Positions 1 through 8,575 of a stretch of DNA of 35,902 nucleotides are shown here, one piece after another (the first letter of the stretch is position 1; the number at the start of each line of letters is the position of its first letter). The translations under genes were made by a program, and so were the position numbers. This DNA comes from Deltaproteobacteria bacterium (GTDB lineage Bacteria; Myxococcota_C; UBA6777). Location: assembly GCA_002731275.1 (NCBI GenBank), contig PCBK01000178.1, forward strand, positions 1 to 35,902, written 5' to 3'. The notes below the pieces were generated by a model. That model did not search any database. It had not been told where the DNA came from and saw only the letters and a list, made by a program, of their open reading frames with translations.

Positions 1-245
1 AGAGGAAGGGGGAAGGCCGAAGGCCAGGGGGATGGAGAGGTTTGTAGAAGGGGTGGTTGCAAAGTGGCCTCGCAAATGACAACCGCATATGTTGACCGAG
101 CAGTCGAGCATGTGAAGGATGTCGCTTGCGACATACGTATGATCATGAGGGATTGTATCGTACATTCGGGTGCACTTTGCGAAGACACAAGTGCAACTGC
201 GCCTGGATCAGATTTCGAGTATCCCCCATGTATACAGTATGTTTC
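1..245. other. Gene-free left edge with clustered palindromes
   Basis: I find no convincing gene here; the open frame beginning at 64 runs antisense into pnkp and looks like a shadow. The stretch lies 3' of pnkp. It holds several perfect dyads: ATGTCGC-TT-GCGACAT at 119-134, CATACGTATG at 132-141, ATGATCAT at 139-146, and TGCACTT/AAGTGCA arms at 171-177 and 189-195 with an 11-nt loop. The last could act as a hairpin at the end of the pnkp transcript, but no T-run follows it on the minus strand. Confidence 0.5.
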
Positions 246-2807
246 TTATAATCGAGGATCGACGCCTTCGGATTCGAGGGCGAGGACACCAAAGACACAC
301 TCGTGGATTTTGCGTAGGGGTTGTCTCTCTACAAAGCGATTGAGCCCTTCGAGACCCAAACAGAACTCTCGAATCGCGAGACTTCTTTTTCTAGAAAGTC
401 CACGTTTACGTAACCTCTTCATATGCTCAGGGAGGGTATACTCCATCCCATAGATAATCCTGAGATACTCCTGACCACGGCATTTCACGGCAGGCTGGAT
501 AATATCTTTCTTATGCCTGACGATAAAGTCGAGCGGCTTGATCACCATCCCTTCTCCACCACGTGAGGTCATCTCTTCCCACCACGCCATGCCTTGTCGA
601 CAGCTCTCCTCATCCTCCACGTCAACAAGCTTATACTTCGTCGACTTAAAGAGTTGAGGACATTCTTTTGCCCACGTCTCAAAGAGCTCCATATGCCAAG
701 TGTGTGGTTTGTCCGTATGGACATGACCTTCTGTCGCCATCAAGTGAAAAGGTGCGAGCTTGTAATCTTCGAGCGATACGACAGACCAGCAATATTGACG
801 ATAGGCTTGCTGATACGATTCAACCAATCCATGACGCTGTTGGATCTGTGACAGCTCCTCCTCAAGTGGAAGACCCCTCTCTACAGCCTTTTGCAAATGT
901 TGTGCTGCATGAGAAAAGCTAGACGCAGCCGCCAATCCCACAGGTGCATATTGTTGCTGTAATAGAACCTGTGCCTTCGCGGACCAGGGCATCAACTCCG
1001 TATCCAGACAACACCAATCCGTCTCAAACGCCTCCCAAAAACCTGTCTGTGTGAGGACATCCTGGACCCGCTCTAAGAAAGCACGCTCCAACGCCGCATC
1101 CTTAAAGAACGGACGCCCTGTCCGTGTATAGCATACGCCAAAGGTCTCATCTTCTATACCAAAGCGCTGTTTTGCAGCCTCCACTGAACGACATATTACG
1201 ATCACAGCTCGTGACCCCATATGCTTCTCTTCACAGATCACCTGCTGCACATCGCGCTTGCGATAATATTGGAAGGCTTTGTCCGGATATTCGAGATACC
1301 CATCCCTCGAAGACGTCTCCGAAGGCGACATCGTCGGAGGGAGATAGATCAACCAGCGTGGATCAACCGCGAAACGACTCATCACCTCAAGCGCCGCAGC
1401 GGCGTTCTCCTCGCGGATCGTTAGATGACGACGCCAACGTGTCTCGATGAGCCTTTTGCCCTGGACATCTTCAATGTGTAAGAGGTCATCATGCTGCTGT
1501 TGGGCAGAGAGGGCTGTCCTCTCCTCTGGAAGAGGGCGGATCGGCTCACAATACACCTGCGCTGCATCGACCTGGACGATCTCACGTTCGGGATAACGCA
1601 ACGCTGAGAGCTTGCCACCAAACACACAGCCCGTGTCGAGACAGAGCGTGTTATTCAGCCACTCCGTATCGGGGACAGGGGTGTGTCCGTACACAACCAT
1701 CGCGCGACCTCTGTATTCAGCGGCCCAATCATACCGGATCGGAAGACCAAATTCATCGGTCTCACCGATCGTCTCACCGTACAACGCAAATTGACGTACA
1801 CGTCCAGATGCTCGACCCTGGTAAGATTCAATCATCCCCGCGTGGGCGACGACGAGCTTCCCATCATCCAAGACATAGTGGCTGATCAGTCCATCGAGGA
1901 ATTCGATAACGCGCTCGCGAAATGCATCTGACTCATGAGACAATTGTTCGATACTCTCAGCGAGTCCGTGTTTGAGCTTGACGTTTTTACCGCGCAGCTT
2001 TTTGATGAGTTTGACGTCGTGGTTCCCTGGAATACAGATGGCTTGGTTGGCCTCAACCATGTCCATGACGAGTCTCAAGACCTCAGGTGTCTTCGGGCCA
2101 CGATCGACGAGGTCACCGAGGAAGATGGCCTTCCGACCTGTTGGAGGCGTGACCTTATATGTCCCGCCAGCCTCCGAAGGCTTGTGTTGAATGTCGTAAT
2201 CGAGCTTCGTGAGGAGCTGGTGCAACTCGTCGAAGCAGCCGTGGATGTCACCGATGATATCAAAGGGGCCGTGTTCATCCTCTTTATCCGTCCACAGACG
2301 CTGACGTTGGATGGTGACGGCATCGACCTCTTCGGGAGAGTTTAGCACGTAGATGTATCGAAATCCCTCTTTCTTTAGGCGTTTGATGGTGCGACGACAT
2401 TGACGGACATGTGTGCTGATGACATGTGGTCCAAATGAACGGTCTTCGCGAGCTTTGTTTCGCTCATGGCAAAGTTTTTCGGGCATATTGAGGACGATCG
2501 CGACGGGTAGACAGTGGAATTGTCGTGCGAGCTGGATGATCGGTTTGCGCGCCTCATCCTGGACGTTGGTCGCGTCGATGACTGTCAGGCGTTTGGCGGC
2601 GAGTCGTTTGGAGGCGACGTAGTGCAGGACATCGAAGGCGTCATTGGTCGCGTCCATATCATTCTCGTCATCACTGACCCAGGCGCGGAAGCGGTCGGAG
2701 GAGAGGACCTCTGTCGGGAGAAAGTGCTTGGCCGCGAAGCTCGACTTTCCCGCACCAGAGGGACCGACGAGGGCGATAAGTGAGAAGGCTGGTAAGGTTA
2801 TTCGCAT
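246..2807 (-). CDS. pnkp: Polynucleotide kinase-phosphatase-ligase (bacterial Pnkp, RNA repair)
   Basis: This is a three-domain RNA end-healing and sealing enzyme, 853 aa, close to the roughly 870 aa of the Clostridium thermocellum enzyme. Residues 1-170 are a 5'-OH polynucleotide kinase with P-loop GPSGAGKSS (15-23, K21 and S22), then D38, R41 and R116. Residues about 180-420 are a metallophosphoesterase with GDIHG (D187, H189), GDLVDRG (D232), GNHD (N262, H263), H322 and GHTP (H375); this 2',3'-phosphatase removes cyclic or 3' phosphates. Residues about 470-853 are a nucleotidyltransferase (ligase) domain with EEKHMGSR, where K528 is the likely AMP-accepting lysine. Key residues of all three domains are visible, so the enzyme should be active. 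It starts inside the hen1 stop region (10-bp overlap), which implies translational coupling. In this family Hen1 2'-O-methylates the repaired end and activates sealing by Pnkp, acting in the cytoplasm after ribotoxin cleavage. Confidence 0.95.
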   Translation of the reverse strand: MRITLPAFSLIALVGPSGAGKSSFAAKHFLPTEVLSSDRFRAWVSDDENDMDATNDAFDVLHYVASKRLAAKRLTVIDATNVQDEARKPIIQLARQFHCLPVAIVLNMPEKLCHERNKAREDRSFGPHVISTHVRQCRRTIKRLKKEGFRYIYVLNSPEEVDAVTIQRQRLWTDKEDEHGPFDIIGDIHGCFDELHQLLTKLDYDIQHKPSEAGGTYKVTPPTGRKAIFLGDLVDRGPKTPEVLRLVMDMVEANQAICIPGNHDVKLIKKLRGKNVKLKHGLAESIEQLSHESDAFRERVIEFLDGLISHYVLDDGKLVVAHAGMIESYQGRASGRVRQFALYGETIGETDEFGLPIRYDWAAEYRGRAMVVYGHTPVPDTEWLNNTLCLDTGCVFGGKLSALRYPEREIVQVDAAQVYCEPIRPLPEERTALSAQQQHDDLLHIEDVQGKRLIETRWRRHLTIREENAAAALEVMSRFAVDPRWLIYLPPTMSPSETSSRDGYLEYPDKAFQYYRKRDVQQVICEEKHMGSRAVIVICRSVEAAKQRFGIEDETFGVCYTRTGRPFFKDAALERAFLERVQDVLTQTGFWEAFETDWCCLDTELMPWSAKAQVLLQQQYAPVGLAAASSFSHAAQHLQKAVERGLPLEEELSQIQQRHGLVESYQQAYRQYCWSVVSLEDYKLAPFHLMATEGHVHTDKPHTWHMELFETWAKECPQLFKSTKYKLVDVEDEESCRQGMAWWEEMTSRGGEGMVIKPLDFIVRHKKDIIQPAVKCRGQEYLRIIYGMEYTLPEHMKRLRKRGLSRKRSLAIREFCLGLEGLNRFVERQPLRKIHECVFGVLALESEGVDPRL

Positions 2808-4195
2808 CGTGTAAAGACCCCCATCTGTGTTGGGCTACCCCATTGTTCGTCAGTATCGCCGATCCCTGTGATCTCGACTGTATAGGAAAAGCGCGCGCAG
2901 ATATCCTCACACCACGCCTTGAATTGGGCACGATCCCACTCAAATCGGTGGTCGCTGTGACGCATCGAACCTTCTTTCATACCCTCAAAGGTCTTGTTGT
3001 ACTCGACGTTCGGTGTGGTGAGGACGACGACACCGGGCCGCGCCTGTTCAAAGACCACGCGGGCAAAGGAGGAGAGACGATTTTCGTCGATGTGTTCGAT
3101 GACCTCGACAATCGCAGCGCCTTCAAAGTTGGCGAAGCGTTGATCTTTATAAGTAAGAGAGGATTGAAAGAGGTCGATACGTGCGCGCATTCTGTCTGTC
3201 ATTTGGTCGAGACGAAGACGTTTGGCGGCGCGTTTAAGGGACTGTGTGGAGATGTCTGTGCCGACGATCTTCTTGAATTGTTTGATCCTGAACAACCTCT
3301 TGAGCAGCTTGCCATCACCACAGCCGAGGTCGATGACCTCTGTGACGCCTGCCTTCTTGAGTGTTTGTGCGACGACATCGAGGCGGTGGTCATGAAGACG
3401 GAGGGTCGTTTGTGTCTCTTCGTCGGCATCTTCTGTGTCTGTTGTTTCCTCTGTGTGGGGGAGCGGCTCATCTTCGAGTCGTTCGAGTGCGCTCTGTGTG
3501 AGCGCGCGTTGGTGGATCAGGTAGCGTCTTGTGATGAGCTCCTTGGCGGGGTGGTCTTCGATCCATCCTTGCCCTGCGGAGAGGAGTTTTTCGACCTCAT
3601 CATGTGAGACCCAGTAGTGTTTTTCGTCGTCAAATACAGGGATCAGGACGTAGAGGTGTTTGAGGAGCATGGAGAGGGTACAGGTGACGTTGAGTGTGAC
3701 GTCGTGGTAGGGGGATGGTCCCCACTCTGGGAAGTTGGGATCGAGCATCCCATGTGTGGCTTCCACCTGATAACCGAGTGGTTCAAACAGACGACGAAGG
3801 AGGCCATCTCCACCTCGACAGGGCAACGTGGGGATGTGGACTTGCCAGGGAAGCGCTTGCTGCGCGAGCTCCGGTTTGGGTTCACAGATCCCTTTGAGGG
3901 CGGAACCAAACATCCGCGCGATCGCAACAGACAAAAAGGAACAGGCTGCGTAGGGGCGATCGTTGACGTAAGGATGTAAGGCGAACTCTTGCCCTTTGTG
4001 TGCACGTCTTACGAGCCCGATGGGGTCGATGTCGAGGAACAGCACAGCGGTTGTCTCTTCATCGCTCGCTTCGGGGAAGAAGACCGTCGCACGACCGAAC
4101 GCCAGCGATTTTGTGTGCAATCGGTCTGGGTGTTTGTAGAGCAGATAGCCCAGATCCCGTGCAGGGGGATGTGTCGTGGTGATGGAAAAGAGCAT
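2798..4195 (-). CDS. hen1: 3'-terminal RNA ribose 2'-O-methyltransferase Hen1
   Basis: Partner of Pnkp in bacterial RNA repair: it methylates the 2'-OH of the 3'-terminal nucleotide at a break before ligation, protecting the repaired RNA from being cut again at the same site. The 465-aa protein has the bacterial Hen1 layout. An N-terminal domain starts MLFSITTTHPP and supports Pnkp ligase activity. After an acidic linker (about 240-262) comes a SAM methyltransferase with DLGCGDG (289-295) and the Hen1 metal site EVIEH (E364, E367, H368), plus H413/H416 in MRHSDHRF. The start at 4195 is chosen because AAGGAG lies 6 nt upstream and the protein then begins like its family; the frame stays open further upstream but that stretch is low complexity. 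The 3' end overlaps pnkp by 10 bp. Confidence 0.95.
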   Translation of the reverse strand: MLFSITTTHPPARDLGYLLYKHPDRLHTKSLAFGRATVFFPEASDEETTAVLFLDIDPIGLVRRAHKGQEFALHPYVNDRPYAACSFLSVAIARMFGSALKGICEPKPELAQQALPWQVHIPTLPCRGGDGLLRRLFEPLGYQVEATHGMLDPNFPEWGPSPYHDVTLNVTCTLSMLLKHLYVLIPVFDDEKHYWVSHDEVEKLLSAGQGWIEDHPAKELITRRYLIHQRALTQSALERLEDEPLPHTEETTDTEDADEETQTTLRLHDHRLDVVAQTLKKAGVTEVIDLGCGDGKLLKRLFRIKQFKKIVGTDISTQSLKRAAKRLRLDQMTDRMRARIDLFQSSLTYKDQRFANFEGAAIVEVIEHIDENRLSSFARVVFEQARPGVVVLTTPNVEYNKTFEGMKEGSMRHSDHRFEWDRAQFKAWCEDICARFSYTVEITGIGDTDEQWGSPTQMGVFTRCE

Positions 4196-4214
4196 AGAGT
4201 CTCCTTCGTGTCTG

Positions 4215-4249
4215 GACACTCTCGTGGATATCAAATTGTCGGGAGTGTC
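4215..4249. promoter_or_regulatory. Inverted repeat upstream of hen1-pnkp
   Basis: GACACTC at 4215-4221 is matched by GAGTGTC at 4243-4249, a perfect 7-bp dyad with a 21-nt spacer. It lies 20-54 nt before the hen1 start codon in the 61-nt gap after the upstream gene. It could be a regulator site or a transcript hairpin for the RNA-repair pair. I found no clear promoter hexamers, so the role is inferred from position only. Confidence 0.35.
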
Positions 4250-4256
4250 AGGGGGG

Positions 4257-5267
4257 TTAGTTGCTTGTGTGCAGCAGCGTGGAGCCGTGAAACAGATGAT
4301 GATGAGGGAACAGAGGAGCGTTTGTTGGTTTGGCAGGTGTGCTTGTAAAGAAGGTGATGATGCCTGTTGCCGTCGCGATCGAACCGACTGCGAGCGCTGC
4401 GATCCCTGCTGTATAAAGTGGGACACCTTGCGCGATACTGGTCTCCAATTCGTTACGGAGACGATTCATCTCGGTGGTAGGGGTCTCCTCTTTGTTCGCT
4501 TTGGCGTTGGCTTCTGCCTCATCGTATTGGGTGCGCAGTGATTGTGAAGGGAGCGTCGCGATGAGCATCAACGCGCCTCCCACACCTGCGACGACGACAC
4601 CTGAGATGAGGAGAACGACAGGAAGTGTCTTCGAGGGGGCTGCCGATGGTGAAGGGATCGTTGTCGTAAATGACTCGACAGTCGATGCGTTGGAAGCGAG
4701 CGTGATCGTACGGGAAATGGGGGGTTTTCCTTCGATTTTGGCTTTGAGTTTGTATGTCCCAGGTCGCAATCGGTAACTCTTGTTGGGGGGTAGGGTGTAT
4801 TGTTGTTCGAATTTGTAGCCCGTGAGCTGTACGACAGCTTTTTGGTTGGCGACAAGTGTGAGCGTGGCGTGCCCTATCTCTTGTGAGATCTTGTAGAGGG
4901 TGGCCTGGATCTTTTGGCAGCGGAGCTTTTTCAGGCACAGCTTCTCGTCAAGATAGCGTTTGTATAGTTGAAGCGCACGCTCTTGATAGAAGGCGCGAGT
5001 GGAGGGGGTCTTTTCGTCCTGGACGCCCTTTAAAAAAGCTTTGGCGCCGTTGAGCAGGTAGATACCTTTTGTGCGCTTGTCAAAGGTCGAAAGTTTGGAG
5101 CCATGTCCCATCGATTGTGCGACTTTGTCGAAGCATTCGCCTGCTGCTGCGTATTGTTTCTTCTTGATCATCTCCAGACATGGTTTGGTGTCTGTTTTGG
5201 ACCAGGCGAATGAGGCACACCATTGTGTACATACATAGACGAAGAGGATGACAGAGGGACGGCTCAT
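4257..5267 (-). CDS. Secreted/envelope protein with PEGA-like domain and two membrane segments
   Basis: I do not recognise a named family. The 336-aa product has a possible N-terminal signal (hydrophobic to about residue 22, ending near SFAWS) and a helical, Cys-containing region (about 27-130) reminiscent of TPR-like domains. A beta-rich stretch follows (about 135-200, with LPPNKSYRLRPGTYKLKAK) that resembles PEGA domains. Two Gly/Ala-rich membrane segments at about 216-239 and 285-308 flank a charged loop with DEAEANAKA. The same plan occurs in the protein at 28930-29979. The ORF can also start at an adjacent TTG (5268-5270); the ATG is preferred, with AGGAG 12 nt upstream. It lies 61 nt before hen1 on the same strand and might be cotranscribed. 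Function unknown. Confidence 0.75.
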   Translation of the reverse strand: MSRPSVILFVYVCTQWCASFAWSKTDTKPCLEMIKKKQYAAAGECFDKVAQSMGHGSKLSTFDKRTKGIYLLNGAKAFLKGVQDEKTPSTRAFYQERALQLYKRYLDEKLCLKKLRCQKIQATLYKISQEIGHATLTLVANQKAVVQLTGYKFEQQYTLPPNKSYRLRPGTYKLKAKIEGKPPISRTITLASNASTVESFTTTIPSPSAAPSKTLPVVLLISGVVVAGVGGALMLIATLPSQSLRTQYDEAEANAKANKEETPTTEMNRLRNELETSIAQGVPLYTAGIAALAVGSIATATGIITFFTSTPAKPTNAPLFPHHHLFHGSTLLHTSN

Positions 5268-5373
5268 CAAACGGTAACACTCCTGCTTACAAGGCCGTAA
5301 GGGATCTTTTTCACGAAAACACTTCGCGAAAAGATTCTACGAAACTTTACAACGGACGACAATGACTGAAAGT

Positions 5374-7551
5374 TTATTTTTTGTGTGAAGGGGGTGCGGA
5401 GGTTGGATCGCCAAGTGGGATGAAGTCGCCCTCTAACCATGCCTTGATGCCTTTCCCGTAGCCCGGCCCCCAGGGGAGCTCAGAGGCACCACCGGCGATG
5501 TTGTACCAGCCACCTTGTTCGCTCATGTCCATCAAGTAATGAAACGCAGGACCAAAATACAACGGCTCACCGTACAGTTTGATTCGTCGACTCTGGAAGG
5601 CGCAGACCGGTCCACCTGGAAGACGAACGGGAGGTTGACTGACGCCCAAAAAGCTCGGGAGCTGTCCATCTGTCAGGACATTCTTGAAGGGGGCGTGGAC
5701 AGGGAGCGCCCAATCCTCCGACTGTGTGAGCTTGAGGGCGCGAGGCCATGCCATGTGAAGAAGTTCCTTGAGGGTCTTTTGGTCGAGGATGTCAGGCTTT
5801 TCGAGTTTGAGAACTGGATCGATGTGGTGTTGGAAGTATAACGTCAACGAGAAGTCATTGAGGAAGCGTTCGATGCGCTTTTGTCCAAAGTAGGGCAGAA
5901 AGAATGCTCTCAGGACTTCTTGATGTAAGGCGTGGAACAGTGATATCGACGCGTGTGCCTTGTCGTCGGCGTATGGGGTCTGTGTGGCAGCCCACGCACA
6001 GAGCGCTTTGCAGCGGGGATCGTCTGGCAGCAGCGGTTCCCAGATCGCGAGTAGTTCTTGTGCGCAGAGGTCGACTTCATCGTAAGAAGCTGCGACCATG
6101 TCGTGGTGACCGACTTGATCGAGATCTTCTAGGAGCTGTGTGAGACGTCGCAATCTGTAAGAGGCCTCTGGCAGGGAGGTCCAGGTCTCTTCATCCTTGC
6201 CTGTGATGTGTGCATTGGCCGAGACGACAACCCCTGATGTCGGGTCGATGTTGTGAGGACGTGCGGACTCCGGGAGCGTTTCAAATGTGCGCTCAGTCCA
6301 CTGCCAACCTGGGTATGGGAAGGGACCCGTCCAATCTTTGGGGCGTAAGTCGACCTGACCGGAGTGGATGGAACCAATGCGTCCGTGACAATCTGCGAAG
6401 ACACCTTCGAGTGAGAGGACGCGGATCTCTCTCTGGAGAGCAGCGAATTCATCGATATTGCGGGTGTTGGCCATCCTGTGTGCGGCTTCGATGTCAGAAG
6501 CACCACCGTGAATACCGCTCCATCGAACACATGGATAATCACCGGTTTTGCTCGCGTCACCGAGGACCGTGCCGTATTCGTTGTCGTAAAAGATCCACTC
6601 GACGGGCTGTGTGTTCTTCATGTGGGCGGTCTCGACGCGCCGTGTGAGAGGCTTCCAGGTGTCCCCTACGAGGTACTGTTCGTCTTTGCAGCGTTCGATG
6701 AGGATGTCGATATTGTCTGCGTGTCCGAATGTGTAGGACCAACCGACTTCGCGATTGCGTCCGGCGCTCAGCCACGCGAGCCCAGGGATGCCGATCCCCT
6801 GGTAGTAGTTGTCCGGGTAATCGATATGGAAGGCATAGAGTACAGGCGGAAATTTGCCGATCTCCATGTGAAATTCACCCATCAAGAGGGCGCCGTCGGT
6901 CGCAGAGCGTTGGCTGTCGACTGCGAAGGCGTTGGAGCCGCCGACGTGTGGAGGTGCGAGGAAGACGTCTTCTGGGAAGGTCGCCATCTGCGCGAGTGCG
7001 TTGTAGTGGATGTCTCTGGCGCTCTCACCGATCAAGACCTCCATGATGTGACTCGGGACACGTAGTTTGACGAACTCTGCGGTAATGGCTTCTGCGAGAT
7101 GTTGCATAGAGGACAGGCCAAAATATGCGACAAATCGGTAGATGAGCATGATGTCTTTGGGTTCGAGCGGGGTTGAAGGGAGGCCGATAAGTTTGAGCAG
7201 GTAGGGGCGCCGGCTCTTCTTTGTGTAGGCGTTGAAGCCGTCACAATATGTCTGAAGAAAGTCCCTCGTGTAGGGCGTCATCGTATCGAGCTGTGAGGAG
7301 AGGTGACGCTGCAGGTCGAGTGAGCGGACGGCGCGGTCCATCATACGGGCGAAAGGGACATCGCCAGTGATCTCCATGACACGTCCTCTCGCCAACATCA
7401 GGGTGAGATAGACCTGGATCATGCGGTCTTTGGCGTGCAGGTAGCCTCTCGCGAAGGTCCCATCATCTTCGTCTCTTGCGTAGATCCTGGGGTAGCCAAA
7501 GTCATCACGTATGTAGTAGATCGGTCCTTTGGGGCCGTGTATCGAAGACAT
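5374..7551 (-). CDS. Penicillin acylase family protein (N-terminal nucleophile hydrolase), no signal peptide
   Basis: The 725-aa product resembles the penicillin G acylase / N-acyl-homoserine-lactone acylase / aculeacin acylase family, which cleave amide bonds after self-processing into alpha and beta chains. The signature GGSNAFAV (S206 when counted from the ATG at 7551) supplies the Ser that becomes the N-terminal nucleophile of the beta chain; the N-terminal GYLHAKDRMIQV stretch and the downstream SAGRNREVGWSYTFG block also fit. The start at 7551 is preferred over a frame-extending ATG at 7590 because AGAGGAG sits 5 nt upstream. Neither start gives a Sec or Tat signal peptide, which is odd because most of these enzymes are periplasmic. 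Substrate cannot be told from sequence. It is transcribed divergently from the CpsB-like gene. Confidence 0.85.
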   Translation of the reverse strand: MSSIHGPKGPIYYIRDDFGYPRIYARDEDDGTFARGYLHAKDRMIQVYLTLMLARGRVMEITGDVPFARMMDRAVRSLDLQRHLSSQLDTMTPYTRDFLQTYCDGFNAYTKKSRRPYLLKLIGLPSTPLEPKDIMLIYRFVAYFGLSSMQHLAEAITAEFVKLRVPSHIMEVLIGESARDIHYNALAQMATFPEDVFLAPPHVGGSNAFAVDSQRSATDGALLMGEFHMEIGKFPPVLYAFHIDYPDNYYQGIGIPGLAWLSAGRNREVGWSYTFGHADNIDILIERCKDEQYLVGDTWKPLTRRVETAHMKNTQPVEWIFYDNEYGTVLGDASKTGDYPCVRWSGIHGGASDIEAAHRMANTRNIDEFAALQREIRVLSLEGVFADCHGRIGSIHSGQVDLRPKDWTGPFPYPGWQWTERTFETLPESARPHNIDPTSGVVVSANAHITGKDEETWTSLPEASYRLRRLTQLLEDLDQVGHHDMVAASYDEVDLCAQELLAIWEPLLPDDPRCKALCAWAATQTPYADDKAHASISLFHALHQEVLRAFFLPYFGQKRIERFLNDFSLTLYFQHHIDPVLKLEKPDILDQKTLKELLHMAWPRALKLTQSEDWALPVHAPFKNVLTDGQLPSFLGVSQPPVRLPGGPVCAFQSRRIKLYGEPLYFGPAFHYLMDMSEQGGWYNIAGGASELPWGPGYGKGIKAWLEGDFIPLGDPTSAPPSHKK

Positions 7552-7633
7552 TCCCGCTCCTCTTTGCTTTGGTCTGTCGAAGGTGCTCACTTCATTGGAT
7601 ATATGGGATGGGTGGTATCAGCTTGGTGTGGGT

Positions 7634-7712
7634 GTGTCAAGTGTATCGGCACCTTGACACGATCGGTGGGCTCCGATTCAATGAAGGCAGAGCTTGTGTA
7701 CACGGAGTACAC
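7634..7712. promoter_or_regulatory. Three consecutive dyads in the divergent acylase/phosphatase promoter region
   Basis: The 223-bp region between the two divergent genes carries three perfect inverted repeats: GTGTCAAG/CTTGACAC (7634-7641 and 7653-7660, 11-nt spacer), ATCGG/CCGAT (7662-7666 and 7673-7677) and GTGTAC/GTACAC (7696-7701 and 7707-7712, 5-nt spacer). The last has the size and symmetry of a repressor operator. No T-run follows any of them, so terminators are unlikely. Regulator identity is unknown. Confidence 0.4.
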
Positions 7713-7774
7713 CATCGCCGTTCAAAACGGGGGCGGTCTATTCGCCTTCTTCTATTGGATATTGGGAGTCAGCT

Positions 7775-8545
7775 GTGTGGTTTTTTCGTAAGAAGGTCGA
7801 GTTACCAAAGGGGATGGCAGATCTCCACAATCATATCGTTCCAGGAATCGACGATGGTGCGAGGGATATGGAGGAATCACTTGCGATGCTGCGTCTCTTT
7901 CAGGAGACAGGTTTTTCGACGATGGTTGCGACCTCTCACCTGGATCACCCGATGTTCTCCAAGGTCCAACCCTCGATGATCTGTGAAGGGGTCGAGCAGC
8001 TCAAGCAACGCGCCACACAAGAAGGTCTCTCAATCGAGCTGCATCCCGGCGCTGAAGTGTATTACGGCGATGGATTGCTCGAAAAGGTCCAGACTCCTGC
8101 CTGTATGACACTTGCAGGGGGATCGTATATTTTGATTGAATTCCCACCACTCGATCCGATGCCTCACCTCAAACAGCTCGCCTTTGAATTGAGTGTGCGT
8201 GGTGTGTTGCCTGTCCTCGCGCACCCTGAACGCTATGAGATATTGCTCGACCGTCCACAACTCGCGAAGGATTGGGTACACGCAGGTTGGGTGTTACAGC
8301 TCGACCTGCCGAGTCTTATCGACGCCAACGGGAAGGCTGTCAGGAAGGTCGCACAGACGCTCTTGCGTCAGCGACTGTATGGTCTCGCGGCGTCTGATAT
8401 GCACCACCCCGATCCACCTGAAGCCCTTCGGGACTCTCTCGAAGCGCTCGTGCGGTATGTCGGTGATGACGAAGCACAACGCCTCATGGTCGATAACCCA
8501 CACCGTATCATCAAGGGCAAGGGCATTATTGATTTTGACGATTGA
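7775..8545 (+). CDS. CpsB/YwqE-type tyrosine-protein phosphatase (PHP domain)
   Basis: This is a PHP-fold metallophosphatase of the kind that dephosphorylates bacterial tyrosine autokinases controlling exopolysaccharide export. The 256-aa length is normal. Metal-ligand motifs are all present: DLHNHIVPGIDDG (D16, H18, H20), SHLDH (H55, H58), E94 in GAEVYYGD, H150 in LAHPERY, and D208/H210 in ASDMHHP. The start is a GTG with GGGAG 6 nt upstream; it gives MWFFRKKVELPKG, a typical lead-in for this family, whereas the next ATG would cut close to the first motif. No Wzc-like kinase or polysaccharide genes are in the window, so it is an orphan here. A role in histidinol-phosphate or other PHP chemistry is less likely given the close YwqE-like motifs. 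Confidence 0.85.
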   Translation: MWFFRKKVELPKGMADLHNHIVPGIDDGARDMEESLAMLRLFQETGFSTMVATSHLDHPMFSKVQPSMICEGVEQLKQRATQEGLSIELHPGAEVYYGDGLLEKVQTPACMTLAGGSYILIEFPPLDPMPHLKQLAFELSVRGVLPVLAHPERYEILLDRPQLAKDWVHAGWVLQLDLPSLIDANGKAVRKVAQTLLRQRLYGLAASDMHHPDPPEALRDSLEALVRYVGDDEAQRLMVDNPHRIIKGKGIIDFDD

Positions 8546-8575
8546 TGTGTGTCTCCAGAAATCTGCGTTTCTTTT

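Noticed and set aside
64-453. Open frame of 129 codons on the plus strand
   Set aside because: More than half lies antisense to the end of pnkp, and the remainder is rich in His/Ser/Arg without a ribosome-binding site; most likely a shadow.
3282-3295. TTGATCCTGAACAA, one mismatch from the FNR consensus
   Set aside because: It lies inside the hen1 coding sequence and keeps neither the CTGG core nor any promoter context.
2780-3607. 275-codon plus-strand frame across hen1
   Set aside because: Antisense to a gene with intact catalytic motifs; its Cys/Val-rich, Asp-rich translation is typical of a reverse-strand shadow.
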